This document shows positions 18,707-27,532 of a stretch of 64,000 nt of DNA, piece after piece (within the stretch, counting starts at the first letter, position 1; the number at the start of each line of letters is the position of its first letter). The notes beneath the pieces were generated by a model. The model was not told the origin of the DNA and searched no databases. It was given only the letters and a program-made list of their open reading frames with translations. A program made the position numbers and the translations under genes. Where the stretch lies: contig CP117875.1 in assembly GCA_028736075.1 (NCBI GenBank), positions 1 to 64,000 on the forward strand, given 5' to 3'. Source of the stretch: Chryseobacterium sp. KACC 21268. GTDB lineage: Bacteria; Bacteroidota; Bacteroidia; Flavobacteriales; Weeksellaceae.

Positions 18707-19987
18707 TTAATTAACTTTTAAGTAATCTAATACATCTCCCACGTGATTTGGTTTGCTAACGATTTTATTGTCAGCATCTAAGACAAAATAAGTTGGTGTC
18801 GCCACAATGTTATAAGTATCTCCATAAGAGCTGTACCATCCTTTTCCCTCGGAATCATTGACCCACGGATAAAGATTTGCCTTCGCTTTGAAGTCTTCTA
18901 AACTGCTATCCAGGGAAAAACCTACAATTTCTATATTTTGAGCTTTTAGCTTGTCATACTTCTCCAGAAGCTTAGGTAATTCAGCTTCGCAATGAGAACA
19001 CGTGGACGACCAGAAAACGACAATCTTTTTCGAAGCTTTGATATCATACAGAGATTTAGCTTTGGTATGGATGGCGTTGACGAATGTATTGTTTGGCATC
19101 TTGGCACCAATCTCTGTATTCTTATTCGCCTTTATAGTCGAAGCCAATCTGTCATTGATGGTACATTTGAGATTATTGGCTTGGGTAAGATATTTATCCT
19201 TTAGCTTATCCATCCCATAAGTGCTGAAAATCTCGATGAGTTCAGATAAGATGGTTTGCCCTCTCGGCGTCTCCAAATTGACAGCATCTAGCAGCTTATC
19301 TACATTTCCTTCGACATTCGACTTAGAGACATTCAGGAAGTTGATGAGAGATGGTTTTAGAATCGTTGACGTTTCCAAATATTCACCAGACTTAGAATAG
19401 AAGTTGATAAAATCCTCTGGCTTCAATTCTGCAACTTTCTCCTGATTGGAATACTTTTGATTTTTGTTGTAAAACTCCAGGAAAGGATGATTTGTATAGG
19501 CAGAAAGATCGTTGTTTGACAAAACATTTATTTCGCTTTCTAATGACTTATAGAAGCTCTCTGATGGCTTGTAATAGTCTTTAATCTGTATCAGTGCGGG
19601 AAGGATCAACTCTTGTTTCTTTTGCAATTCTACCTCAGAGCTAAAAAGCAGGTTAGCTTGATCCTGGAAAATTACGTTTGATATTTTATTTTTCGAGTCA
19701 AGTTCAATTCTAAAATTAATATCCTTATTTTCAGAAATCATATTCACAGAAGAATTTGCTTTCTTGAAAAAAGCCCTCATCATTCCTACGTATTGCTTAT
19801 CAACTTTAAACGAAGCTGTATTTCCTGATATTTTCGCCTTGGAATAGAGAATCTCTTTAGAACCATTAAATCCATAAAGATAAACTTCAGAATCTGCCAG
19901 ATAGGTTGGGATTTCAACCTTTACATTAAACTGTGCAAATGAATATGTGGATAGTAAAATGGCACTCGCTAATAATAATTTTTTCAT
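18707..19987 (-). CDS. TlpA-like thioredoxin-fold protein
   Basis: Exported thioredoxin-fold protein of 426 residues. The signal peptide starts MKKLLLASAILLS and ends at SFAQ. The start at 19987 is preferred over the in-frame ATG at 20011 because the extra eight residues (MGFFYFYF) precede a canonical signal peptide. Residues up to about 290 form a DUF4369-like or helical N-terminal region. The C-terminal TlpA/AhpC domain has the active-site CSHC in WSSTCSHCEAELP and the cis-Pro in VATPTYF. It probably reduces disulfides or maintains redox balance in the periplasm. The unusual CSHC dipeptide may shift its redox potential. Confidence 0.88.
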   Translation of the reverse strand: MKKLLLASAILLSTYSFAQFNVKVEIPTYLADSEVYLYGFNGSKEILYSKAKISGNTASFKVDKQYVGMMRAFFKKANSSVNMISENKDINFRIELDSKNKISNVIFQDQANLLFSSEVELQKKQELILPALIQIKDYYKPSESFYKSLESEINVLSNNDLSAYTNHPFLEFYNKNQKYSNQEKVAELKPEDFINFYSKSGEYLETSTILKPSLINFLNVSKSNVEGNVDKLLDAVNLETPRGQTILSELIEIFSTYGMDKLKDKYLTQANNLKCTINDRLASTIKANKNTEIGAKMPNNTFVNAIHTKAKSLYDIKASKKIVVFWSSTCSHCEAELPKLLEKYDKLKAQNIEIVGFSLDSSLEDFKAKANLYPWVNDSEGKGWYSSYGDTYNIVATPTYFVLDADNKIVSKPNHVGDVLDYLKVN

Positions 19988-20002
19988 AAAGTAAAAATAA
20001 AA

Positions 20003-20032
20003 AAAACCCACTAAAAAAGTGAGTTTTAAAAT
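20003..20032 (-). terminator. Terminator after small membrane protein gene
   Basis: Hairpin AAAACTCAC-TTTTTTA-GTGGGTTTT followed by T on the minus strand. Confidence 0.75.
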
Positions 20033-20050
20033 ATTAAAAAAAATATAATT

Positions 20051-20275
20051 TTATTCTACGGTTCCTTGTTTCTGCTTCATCATAAAAAATACAATCATTA
20101 CTATTGCTAAAAGAAACAAAACTAATGTGTATGCATCAATTGGAGAGGCAGGATACGCACCTATATCTCCGGATTCTGGATTTTCCGGCGGCGGTGGGAC
20201 TGATTGCGCAAAACTTAATATACTTATTGCAAACAATAAGAGGCTATAAGTTTTTTTTGAAATAAGATTCATCAT
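20051..20275 (-). CDS. Small signal-peptide/TM protein paired with T9SS cargo
   Basis: A 74-residue protein with a signal peptide (ISKKTYSLLLFAISILSFAQ), a short proline-rich stretch (SVPPPPENPESGDIGAYP), one C-terminal membrane helix after ASPIDAY (LVLFLLAIVMIVFFMM) and a short basic tail. Small proteins of this layout commonly follow T9SS cargo genes in flavobacteria, but their role is unknown. It starts 16 bp below the stop of the T9SS gene at 20292 and is followed by a terminator, so the two form an operon. Confidence 0.75.
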   Translation of the reverse strand: MMNLISKKTYSLLLFAISILSFAQSVPPPPENPESGDIGAYPASPIDAYTLVLFLLAIVMIVFFMMKQKQGTVE

Positions 20276-20291
20276 ATAATGGTTTGTGTGT

Positions 20292-22313
20292 TTAGTTAAC
20301 TATTTTTTTGATTACAACTTCACCTTTCTCAGAAGTAGCTTTTACAATAAACATACTCTTTGCCTGATAATTCAATGGGATAGAATAATCAGAAGCAGTT
20401 GATATTTGAGATTTTGTATTAAGAAGTTGACCTGTAGCAGAGTACACTTCTACAGTAGCTTTATTCCAATTTTTTGCAAATCTAACAACCCATTGCGAAT
20501 CCTTTTTAGCAATAATAGTTTGAGACGTAATTAGATCATTGGATCCCAATGTTCCACCTTCTGGCATCTCATAATACAAGCCTAAATTCTGAGTTCCATT
20601 TAGAGTCAGGCTTTCACCATCCACTATTTTCACAAATTGACCTTGAGCATTTTTTAAATAAAAACTATTACCATTTGAAAGACCATCTGTTACTCTTTCT
20701 CCTTTCTCGTAAACTTCAAACTTCAATTGAAAAGGATCAGAATAATTGATGAATAAAGGAATCTCTTTTGATTTGAAAGCGATTTCATTTGCTTCATTAA
20801 TGTATAGCTTATCTGTATAATTAATATCTTCTCCTCCTATAAGAGCTTCCTCTTTTGTGTATATTTTTCTTTCAGCTACTGCATTTGTTTCCAATGCTGT
20901 GTCTAAAGAGTTAGCTGTTGAATAAGCTTGTAGCATAGTATTCAAAGGATCGTATCCACTAATTGCTGATGGAGATACTGCGTAATATGTACGGTCAATT
21001 TCTATTCCATCCATATCATACATTATCACAGCAACTTGTTTCACTACTTTATCCGCAGGTATAGTGTTGTCTCCTTCTTCCGAGCCTTCATTAGTTCTCG
21101 CAGCAGCTACCGTATAATCTATATTATTAGCACGGGATGTGAATTTAAATCTTCTTGTCTTAGAGAGATTCAAGGTCTGTGCTGCATTTGAACTTAGTTT
21201 TACCATAAATTCACCCATCGGTTTGATGACTAGCCTGTTAGCAGAGATATCACCAGCCTGGAAAGCTCCTCCAGATATGGCTGCAATAATAGCAGTACCA
21301 TAAGTAGTACCCTGTCCTATCTGCCAATTAACATGATTTGTACCATAGTAAGCAACTCCAACAAGATTTGGTAGATAATTATCATCACTTGTTGTTCCTG
21401 TTTCATTGGTTGCAATGAATTTCAAATCAATATTTGTAAGGAACGGATTTGCAAGCTGATAAAGGTTTCTTCCGTAATCTGCTGACCAAGAAGGTGTTTT
21501 TGAACTAAAAGGGTCATCCAAATATGTTCTGTAAGCTTCTCCGTAAGTATTTCTCGCACTACCATTGTACCCGAAATTCACAACTTGTTGTCCAGACAAA
21601 TTAAAAATATAGTTTGAGGATGTTAAAGCATTATCAGAAACAGGATTACCGGAGAATACTTTTAGATCTGCAGCCGAAGTAGATGTTGGATTCCAGAAAT
21701 AAGTTCCTGCCGCATTTCTTCTCGGCAAGATAAAGTAAGTCATAGGATTGCCAATCACTGTAGCATTATCTGGATTGATGTAAATCTGGTCAAATTTAGA
21801 GTTTACATTATTCCATCTAAACATAGAATTGAAACTGAAACGTCCTGCGGAATTCAAAGCAGCATTGGTAAAGTTGATTTGTCCTGCTCCAAAAGTATTA
21901 ATCAAATCCTGAATTGTAAAATTAACAAAAGGTAAACCAGTCTGTTGTCTGCCAGTTGTTCCATTTTGATAATCAGATCTGTACTCTTTGTTTACTTTCC
22001 CTAAAATTGCTGTCTGAGGAATCCCGGCTATGTACAATTGACCATAGTCAGTTGTAGTTGCAGGATTGTACTTTAAATTAAAACTTGACGTGTTCGCAAT
22101 GTTTAATCCATCAGCAGAAGTTGCGTTAATCATTATATTCCCAGAGTTATTCACAACTGCTGATCCAGCAGTTTGCAATCCTCCTCCGTTATAAACTAGG
22201 GTATTACTTTGGATCGTAACCAAAGCACTATTACCTACATAAGTAAGTATAGCCTGAGAAAAACCTAGAGTATAAAAAAATATTAATTTAACAGTAAATA
22301 ATTTTTTTATCAT
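20292..22313 (-). CDS. T9SS type A sorting domain surface protein
   Basis: A secreted protein of 673 residues. A signal peptide (MIKKLFTVKLIFFYTLGFSQ) and a long beta-rich region lacking a recognised catalytic domain are followed by a C-terminal T9SS type A sorting domain. This domain spans about the last 75 residues (ATVEVYSATGQLLNTK...SMFIVKATSEKGEVVIKKIVN). The body resembles the large flavobacterial proteins with repeated N-rich beta strands that are probably cell-surface adhesins or filaments. A -7 element TATCTTTG lies at 22347-22340 on the minus strand, without a good upstream box. It is co-transcribed with the 74-residue protein. Confidence 0.85.
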   Translation of the reverse strand: MIKKLFTVKLIFFYTLGFSQAILTYVGNSALVTIQSNTLVYNGGGLQTAGSAVVNNSGNIMINATSADGLNIANTSSFNLKYNPATTTDYGQLYIAGIPQTAILGKVNKEYRSDYQNGTTGRQQTGLPFVNFTIQDLINTFGAGQINFTNAALNSAGRFSFNSMFRWNNVNSKFDQIYINPDNATVIGNPMTYFILPRRNAAGTYFWNPTSTSAADLKVFSGNPVSDNALTSSNYIFNLSGQQVVNFGYNGSARNTYGEAYRTYLDDPFSSKTPSWSADYGRNLYQLANPFLTNIDLKFIATNETGTTSDDNYLPNLVGVAYYGTNHVNWQIGQGTTYGTAIIAAISGGAFQAGDISANRLVIKPMGEFMVKLSSNAAQTLNLSKTRRFKFTSRANNIDYTVAAARTNEGSEEGDNTIPADKVVKQVAVIMYDMDGIEIDRTYYAVSPSAISGYDPLNTMLQAYSTANSLDTALETNAVAERKIYTKEEALIGGEDINYTDKLYINEANEIAFKSKEIPLFINYSDPFQLKFEVYEKGERVTDGLSNGNSFYLKNAQGQFVKIVDGESLTLNGTQNLGLYYEMPEGGTLGSNDLITSQTIIAKKDSQWVVRFAKNWNKATVEVYSATGQLLNTKSQISTASDYSIPLNYQAKSMFIVKATSEKGEVVIKKIVN

Positions 22314-22384
22314 TTTGATGTTTTTGTGTGTTTATTTTGCAAAGATATTAAATTTTTCACAATCGCTAAAAAAACTCTTAACAA

Positions 22385-23569
22385 TTAAAGATTATGTAAT
22401 ATTGTTTCAATTTTAACTTCCGACACATTGTCGATATTAAACATATAGTCTTCCAATATTTTTTCTGTCGTGCCACGCAATCCTCTTGCACCAAGTCCCT
22501 TATTCATAGTATCTTCCACTATTTCTGCGATAGCCTCATCTGTAAATTCCAAAGCAACGTTATCCATCTTGAAAAGCTCTGTGAACTGATTTACGATAGA
22601 ATTTTTCGGTTCCTTCATAATTCTGACAAGCACCTCTTTCGTCAGTTTTTCGAGGTAAGTGATAATTGGGAATCTTCCCAAAAGCTCAGGAATCAATCCA
22701 AAGCTCTTCAGATCAATCGCATTAATTTGGCTTAGGATGTAATCTTCGTCCTCAGTTTTATTTAATTTATCTTTTGAGAATCCAATGGCTTGTTTGTTCA
22801 GCCTTCTCTCAATTATTTCATTCATCCCGTCGAATGCACCTCCTGCAATGAAGAGAATATTCTGAGTATTGACCTGGATATACTTCTGATCCGGATGCTT
22901 ACGACCACCTTGCGGCGGAACATTTACAATACTTCCTTCCAAAAGTTTCAACAATCCTTGCTGAACGCCTTCTCCCGAAACATCACGAGTGATACTGGGA
23001 TTATCAGATTTTCTCGCAATTTTATCAATCTCATCAATGAAAACAATTCCTTTTTCGGCTTTTTCTACGTCATAGTCCGCCACCATCAAGAGTCTGGAAA
23101 GAATACTTTCTACATCTTCCCCAACATAGCCGGCCTCTGTAAGAATTGTAGCATCTACGATACAAAACGGAACATTCAGTTGTTTTGCAATGGTTTTTGC
23201 CAACAATGTTTTTCCTGTTCCGGTTTCCCCAATCATAATAATGTTGGATTTTTCTATTTCGACCTCACGGTTTTCGTTTTTTGCGTGAAGTATTCTCTTA
23301 TAATGGTTATAAACTGCGATAGACAATTGTTTCTTTGCCTGATCTTGTCCTATCACATACTCATCCAGGAAAGCTTTTATTTCCCTTGGCTTTTTAAGTT
23401 CATCAAGAGATGATGCCATGGAGGTTTCCGGAGTTGCAGTTGCGCTGTCTTTCACAATAGCATGTGCCTGTTCTATACAGTTTTCGCATATAAAGCCATT
23501 TTGACCAGAGATCAGAATTTGAACTTCATTCTTTTTTCTCCCGCAAAATGAACATTGGTTTGGATTCAT
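22385..23569 (-). CDS. clpX: ATP-dependent Clp protease ATPase subunit ClpX
   Basis: AAA+ unfoldase that feeds substrates to ClpP. The 394 residues include an N-terminal zinc-binding domain (C6, C9, C28, C31), Walker A GETGTGKT at 114-121, Walker B VFIDEIDKI, the GYVG pore loop (EAGYVGEDVES) and a QAIGFSKD segment corresponding to the ClpP-binding IGF loop. Length and motif order are normal. clpP is not adjacent here. The gene is followed by the T9SS gene on the same strand with no obvious terminator between them. Confidence 0.97.
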   Translation of the reverse strand: MNPNQCSFCGRKKNEVQILISGQNGFICENCIEQAHAIVKDSATATPETSMASSLDELKKPREIKAFLDEYVIGQDQAKKQLSIAVYNHYKRILHAKNENREVEIEKSNIIMIGETGTGKTLLAKTIAKQLNVPFCIVDATILTEAGYVGEDVESILSRLLMVADYDVEKAEKGIVFIDEIDKIARKSDNPSITRDVSGEGVQQGLLKLLEGSIVNVPPQGGRKHPDQKYIQVNTQNILFIAGGAFDGMNEIIERRLNKQAIGFSKDKLNKTEDEDYILSQINAIDLKSFGLIPELLGRFPIITYLEKLTKEVLVRIMKEPKNSIVNQFTELFKMDNVALEFTDEAIAEIVEDTMNKGLGARGLRGTTEKILEDYMFNIDNVSEVKIETILHNL

Positions 23570-23589
23570 ATTTATTTTTGAATTCTATT

Positions 23590-23617
23590 AAATTAAAAAA
23601 AAGAAGTCAGAAACTTC
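23590..23617 (-). terminator. Terminator after HIT gene
   Basis: Hairpin AGAAGT-TTCTG-ACTTCT followed by a T run on the minus strand, between the HIT stop and the clpX start. Confidence 0.75.
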
Positions 23618-23619
23618 TT

Positions 23620-24009
23620 TTATGCTTTGATTATCGATTCCTGAATTTCCTTATACTCGTCTGGCGAAAAAATAAGCCGGACATTCTTAAAATTAAGGTC
23701 ATCTATATTATTGAGCGGTACAAGATGAATGTGCGCGTGAGGAACCTCTAGTCCTACCACCGCAATCCCTACTCTTTTACAGTCAATCGCTTTTTTGATT
23801 TGCTTTGCAATATCCTGGGTAAAAGCCCAAAGATCTTTATAATCCTCAGAGTCCAGATCAAATATAAGGTCTGTTTCCTTTTTAGGTACAACCAAAGTAT
23901 GCCCTTTTACCAAAGGCATTGCATCAAGAAAAGCAATATGCTTGTTATCCTCTGCTATCTTATAACTGTCGATTTCCCCGCTGATGATTTTAGAAAAAAT
24001 ACTGCTCAT
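23620..24009 (-). CDS. HIT family protein
   Basis: Histidine-triad nucleotide-binding protein of 129 residues. The catalytic HxHxHxx motif is HAHIHLV near residue 97, preceded by the usual MPLVKGHTLVVPK strand. HIT proteins hydrolyse nucleoside phosphoramidates or other nucleotidyl conjugates in the cytosol. The gene lies 55 bp downstream of greA and probably shares its promoter. Confidence 0.93.
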   Translation of the reverse strand: MSSIFSKIISGEIDSYKIAEDNKHIAFLDAMPLVKGHTLVVPKKETDLIFDLDSEDYKDLWAFTQDIAKQIKKAIDCKRVGIAVVGLEVPHAHIHLVPLNNIDDLNFKNVRLIFSPDEYKEIQESIIKA

Positions 24010-24064
24010 AATGTTGATCTTGATTGATTTAAAATCTTCATTTAATGACTAAACCAATTCTATT

Positions 24065-24532
24065 TTATAATGAAATTTCTAAAACTTCAAAAGAAAGTTT
24101 GTTACCATTTGGCAAAATGATATCTGCCGTTTCTCCCACCACTTTTCCTAAAAGCCCCTTTGCAATTGGTGTGTTTACAGAGATTCTTCCGGACTTGATA
24201 TCACTTTCGTTATCAGGAACCAAGGTGAATTTTTGTTCTCCCTTCGTAGCATTATTTTTCAACCTTACCGTTGTAAGGATAGATACTTTGCTAAGATCTA
24301 GCTGAGTCACATCAATGATTTTTGAAGAAGAAACAATGTCCTTAATTTTAGAAATTCTCATTTCCAGCATCCCTTGCGCTTCTTTTGCAGCATCGTACTC
24401 AGCGTTCTCAGACAAGTCGCCTTTATCTCTAGCCTCAGCAATCTGCTGTGTTATCTTTGGTCTTTCTATGGTTTCAAGTTGTTCCAGTTCGGCCTTCATT
24501 TTGTCCAAACCTTCTTTGGTTACGTAGTTCAT
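24065..24532 (-). CDS. greA: Transcription elongation factor GreA
   Basis: GreA binds the secondary channel of RNA polymerase and stimulates cleavage of backtracked transcripts. The 155 residues show the N-terminal coiled coil with the conserved acidic tip (GDLSENAEYDAAKEAQG) and the C-terminal FKBP-like domain (ADIILPNGNKLSFEVLEI). Its promoter lies at 24609-24641, giving a leader of about 70 nt that contains a small hairpin (ATCCGGCAAAGGTCGGAT). Confidence 0.96.
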   Translation of the reverse strand: MNYVTKEGLDKMKAELEQLETIERPKITQQIAEARDKGDLSENAEYDAAKEAQGMLEMRISKIKDIVSSSKIIDVTQLDLSKVSILTTVRLKNNATKGEQKFTLVPDNESDIKSGRISVNTPIAKGLLGKVVGETADIILPNGNKLSFEVLEISL

Positions 24533-24608
24533 AACAATAAAATTTATCGTTTGTATAAAAAAATAATCCGACCTTTGCCGGATACTATTTTGTCTCAGAT
24601 TGAGTTTA

Positions 24609-24641
24609 CAAATATATAATTAATTTTGAAATGAAGATCAA
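24609..24641 (-). promoter_or_regulatory. greA promoter
   Basis: Minus-strand -7 element TATATTTG at 24616-24609 and TTG at 24641-24639, spacing 22 bp. The upstream box overlaps the first codons of the divergent lipoprotein gene. Confidence 0.6.
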
Positions 24642-25083
24642 AAAAAACCTATCTCTTTTTATATCATTACTGACTTTCAGTTTATTAACTTTCAGCAACT
24701 CCTGCAGTGAAAGAAACGAAACAGTCAGCTGCTTTCCCAATGCAACAGTTTCCGTGCAGCTCAATCTTAGTTTGCCATCTTACTATGCATTGCAAAATGT
24801 TGGAGGATGGGTCTACGTAAATGAAGTCGGATCCGGAACAAGAGGATTGATCGTGGTAAGGATAACCAGCGGTTTTAAAGTTTACGACAGGAATGCACCG
24901 CATATTTGTCCCGACACAGATACCACGTTGGAAGTTAAAAACGGCACCTCTGTCCACTGCCCTAGAGATAATGCAGAATGGATTCTTATCACAGGACAGC
25001 CAACAGCCGTAGCCAACGTTGCTCCGAAAACCTATGGTTACAGCTTCGATTCCAACAGCAATATCCTTTCAATTTATAATTAA
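24631..25083 (+). CDS. Rieske-like lipoprotein lacking cluster ligands
   Basis: A 150-residue exported lipoprotein. The signal peptide ends in a lipobox-like FSNSC, with Cys at about residue 25. The rest resembles the small Rieske-fold proteins of flavobacteria: a YDRNAPH segment where CxH ligands would sit, then SVHCPRDNAEWILITGQP where CPxHG would sit. Only one ligand of each pair is kept (the His of the first, the Cys of the second), so a normal 2Fe-2S cluster is unlikely. It may bind another ligand or be purely structural. Its -7 element is unclear, and greA diverges upstream. Confidence 0.7.
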   Translation: MKIKKNLSLFISLLTFSLLTFSNSCSERNETVSCFPNATVSVQLNLSLPSYYALQNVGGWVYVNEVGSGTRGLIVVRITSGFKVYDRNAPHICPDTDTTLEVKNGTSVHCPRDNAEWILITGQPTAVANVAPKTYGYSFDSNSNILSIYN

Positions 25084-25107
25084 TTTAAATCCTAATTTCT
25101 AAATCGC

Positions 25108-25557
25108 ATGAAAGTTGTACTCCAGCGTGTTTCCGAATCCAGCGTAAAAGTGGATAATGAAGTGGTGGGAAAAATTGAGAAAGGACTGATGCTATTGATT
25201 GGCGTCGACGAAAATGACGAAAACGAAGATGCAGACTGGCTTGTAAAAAAAATATTAGACGTGCGGGTTTTCTCTGATGATGACGGAAAAATGAACCACT
25301 CTGTAAAAGACATCAGTGGCGAAATCCTATGCATCAGCCAGTTTACTCTGATTTCAGATTATAAAAAAGGAAACAGACCATCTTACATCAAAGCGGCAAA
25401 ACCAGACAAGGCCATTCCACTATTTGAATATTTCAAAGAAGAACTGAAAAAGTCAGGACTTAAAATAGAAAGCGGCATCTTTGGAGCGGATATGAAAGTT
25501 TCCTTGATTAATGACGGTCCGGTGACTTTAGTCTTTGATAGCAGAACGAAGCTATAA
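25108..25557 (+). CDS. dtd: D-aminoacyl-tRNA deacylase
   Basis: DTD hydrolyses D-aminoacyl-tRNA and also clears glycine mischarged on tRNA-Ala. The 149 residues match the family. The N-terminus MKVVLQRVSESSVKVD, the SQFTL motif (ISQFTLISDYKKGNRP) and the C-terminal cross-subunit Gly-Pro motif in INDGPVTLVFDS are all intact. It lies 24 bp after the lipoprotein gene and 52 bp ahead of a thioredoxin-like gene. Confidence 0.96.
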   Translation: MKVVLQRVSESSVKVDNEVVGKIEKGLMLLIGVDENDENEDADWLVKKILDVRVFSDDDGKMNHSVKDISGEILCISQFTLISDYKKGNRPSYIKAAKPDKAIPLFEYFKEELKKSGLKIESGIFGADMKVSLINDGPVTLVFDSRTKL

Positions 25558-25609
25558 AGAAGTCGTTTAACATTTATTCCGTAACTTCGTTCATCAAAAT
25601 TTAAAAATA

Positions 25610-26125
25610 ATGAAGAGGATTTTAATTTATCTATTATTAATGGTTTTCCAATTTGGATTTTCACAGGAAGTTCCAAAAGTTCTGAAAACCAAATTTTCCA
25701 AAGAAGCGTTGGCGCAAAAATTACAAGATACGAACGGGAAAGAAATCTCTATGACCGAAATCCTGAAGCAACACGAAGGCAAAGTTGTCATTCTGGATTT
25801 CTGGGCCGGCTGGTGCAGAGACTGCCTCAAAGCATTTCCGAAAGCTAAGGAATTGGAAGAAAAGAATCCCAACGTCAATTTCGTTTTTCTATCATTGGAG
25901 CGCTCAAAAGATGGTTTTTTGAAAAGTCTTGACAAGCACGAGATGACAGACAAAGAAAATTATTGGTTCTCATCTGGCTGGAAGAATGATTTCAACAATT
26001 ACATCGACCTCAACTGGATCCCGAGATATATCGTTGTAGACCAGAAATCCAACATTGCAAAATATTACGCGATCTCGCCCGAAGATCCGGAGATTCAAAC
26101 CACAATTGACAAGCTTACCCAATAA
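25610..26125 (+). CDS. Periplasmic TlpA-type thioredoxin
   Basis: A 171-residue thioredoxin-fold protein with a signal peptide (MKRILIYLLLMVFQFGFSQ). The active site is CRDC in LDFWAGWCRDCLKAFPK, and the cis-Pro loop is IPRYIVVD. It is probably a thiol-disulfide reductase for periplasmic or outer-membrane proteins. The CRDC motif is unlike the CxPC of classical TlpA. It ends with a strong hairpin terminator. Confidence 0.88.
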   Translation: MKRILIYLLLMVFQFGFSQEVPKVLKTKFSKEALAQKLQDTNGKEISMTEILKQHEGKVVILDFWAGWCRDCLKAFPKAKELEEKNPNVNFVFLSLERSKDGFLKSLDKHEMTDKENYWFSSGWKNDFNNYIDLNWIPRYIVVDQKSNIAKYYAISPEDPEIQTTIDKLTQ

Positions 26126-26130
26126 CATCA

Positions 26131-26160
26131 ACTTCCCGAAAATTTTCGGGATTTTTTTTT
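26131..26160 (+). terminator. Terminator after TlpA-like gene
   Basis: Hairpin CCCGAAAATTTTCGGG (26135-26150) followed by nine T. Confidence 0.9.
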
Positions 26161-26203
26161 GATTAAATTTGTTGTATAATTTTAATAATTTAATATCAGT
26201 TTA

Positions 26204-26239
26204 AGATTCTAACTTCTAAAATCTAGATTCTAACTTCTA
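26204..26239 (+). repeat. Two direct 15-bp repeats at dinB start
   Basis: AGATTCTAACTTCTA occurs at 26204-26218 and 26225-26239. The second copy runs into the dinB start codon. Similar TCTAA-rich strings lie ahead of dtd (25085-25104) and below sprA (1588-1625). Confidence 0.6.
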
Positions 26240-27327
26240 TGATGCAAGCTCAACGCAAAATAATCCACGTAGATATGGACGCCTTCTATGCTTCCGTAGA
26301 ACAGCTCGATGACCCGAGTCTGCGTGGGAAAGCCATTGCGGTTGGCGGTGGACATCGTGGTGTAGTTTCAGCAGCAAGTTACGAAGCTCGGAAATTTGGA
26401 GTTCGGTCTGCGATGCCGAGTAAAACGGCGAGAGAACGATGTCCGCATCTCATTTTTGTAAAGCCGAGATTTGCACGATACAAAGAAATATCCAGCAAAA
26501 TCAGAAGTATCTTTCACGAATACACAGACTTGGTAGAACCGCTTTCTCTGGACGAAGCTTATCTCGATGTTACCGAAAATAAAAAAGACATCGAGTCGGC
26601 GAATGACATTGCAAGGGAAATCAGAAAACGGATTTTTGAGGAAACGGGATTGACGGCTTCGGCTGGAATTTCTGTCAATAAGTTCTTGGCGAAAGTGGCG
26701 TCTGACATCAATAAACCAAACGGACAGAAAACGATTCATCCAACCAAAATAGATGAGTTTCTGGAAAACCTTCCGATTGAGAAATTCTACGGTGTTGGAA
26801 AAGTGACTGCGAACAGGATGCACACGTTGCACATCTTCAAAGGCTCTGATTTGAAGGCGAAATCTCTGGACGAACTGGAAAAGCTTTTCGGGAAATCTGG
26901 ACGATATTATTACAATGTGGTCCGCGGAATCCACAATGGTGAAGTGAAACCAAATAGAATCCAGAAAAGTGTGGCGGTGGAAAGAACCTTTTGGGATGAC
27001 ATCAATGAGGATGATGAAGTGGACCAGAAACTGAAATCTTTAAGCTTAGAACTGGAAGAACGGCTTGGTAAAAAAGAAATCAAAGGGAAAACCTTGACTT
27101 TGAAAATCAAATACAAAGATTTTACGCTTTACACGAGAAGCAAAACGCAGGAACTTTATTTCGAAAATGCGGAAAAGTTCTACAACACGGCGAAGCAACT
27201 TTGGGAACTGCGACCTTTTGACAAGGCGATTCGACTTCTTGGACTTTCTTTGTCCAATCTTAATACGGACGAGAAAAAGCAGGTTTCTGTACAGTTGAAA
27301 ATTCCTTTTGCTGAGTTTGATGATTGA
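26239..27327 (+). CDS. dinB: DNA polymerase IV
   Basis: Y-family translesion polymerase of 362 residues. The N-terminal IIHVDMDAFYASVEQLD and EPLSLDEAYLDVT carry the catalytic acidic residues (D in DMD; D-E in SLDEAYLD). The thumb motif (FYGVGKVTANRM) and the little-finger domain follow. The usual C-terminal beta-clamp motif is not obvious, unless QLKIPFAEF serves this role. The start may be the ATG at 26239 or the next one at 26242. It has its own short leader with a duplicated 15-mer, and no LexA-like box was recognised. Confidence 0.95.
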   Translation: MMQAQRKIIHVDMDAFYASVEQLDDPSLRGKAIAVGGGHRGVVSAASYEARKFGVRSAMPSKTARERCPHLIFVKPRFARYKEISSKIRSIFHEYTDLVEPLSLDEAYLDVTENKKDIESANDIAREIRKRIFEETGLTASAGISVNKFLAKVASDINKPNGQKTIHPTKIDEFLENLPIEKFYGVGKVTANRMHTLHIFKGSDLKAKSLDELEKLFGKSGRYYYNVVRGIHNGEVKPNRIQKSVAVERTFWDDINEDDEVDQKLKSLSLELEERLGKKEIKGKTLTLKIKYKDFTLYTRSKTQELYFENAEKFYNTAKQLWELRPFDKAIRLLGLSLSNLNTDEKKQVSVQLKIPFAEFDD

Positions 27328-27332
27328 TTTCA

Positions 27333-27412
27333 AACGCAAAGTCCGCAAAGATTTTTTTGAATTACTTGAAAATATTTTAAGATTCGAAAGGACGCTTACG
27401 CTCAGCGAAGAG
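27333..27412 (+). repeat. Interspersed element B, copy 1
   Basis: It begins AACGCAAAGTCCGCAAAG and ends near GCTTACGCTCAGCGAAGA. The same roughly 79-bp sequence with a few substitutions is found at 41296-41373. It directly follows dinB. Confidence 0.7.
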
Positions 27413-27427
27413 ATTGGGAATAATTAT

Positions 27428-27474
27428 TTCTCGCAGATTGGGCGGATTAGGCGGATTCAAACACAATATTTTGT
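27428..27474 (+). repeat. Interspersed element C, copy 1
   Basis: It starts TTCTCGCAGATTGGGCGGAT, continues with a second GGCGGATT and ends ACACAATATTTTGT. A related copy lies at 48099-48150. In both places it is followed by an element of family A. Confidence 0.6.
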
Positions 27475-27532
27475 TCCAGAGGAAACCTAACGAAGTGACA
27501 AAAGTTGTTTTGATTCGGGAACGTTTGAACCT

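Noticed and set aside
27308-27490. 60-residue ORF after dinB
   Set aside because: It overlaps the dinB end and is made of interspersed elements B and C, and a related frame is not kept in the other copies.
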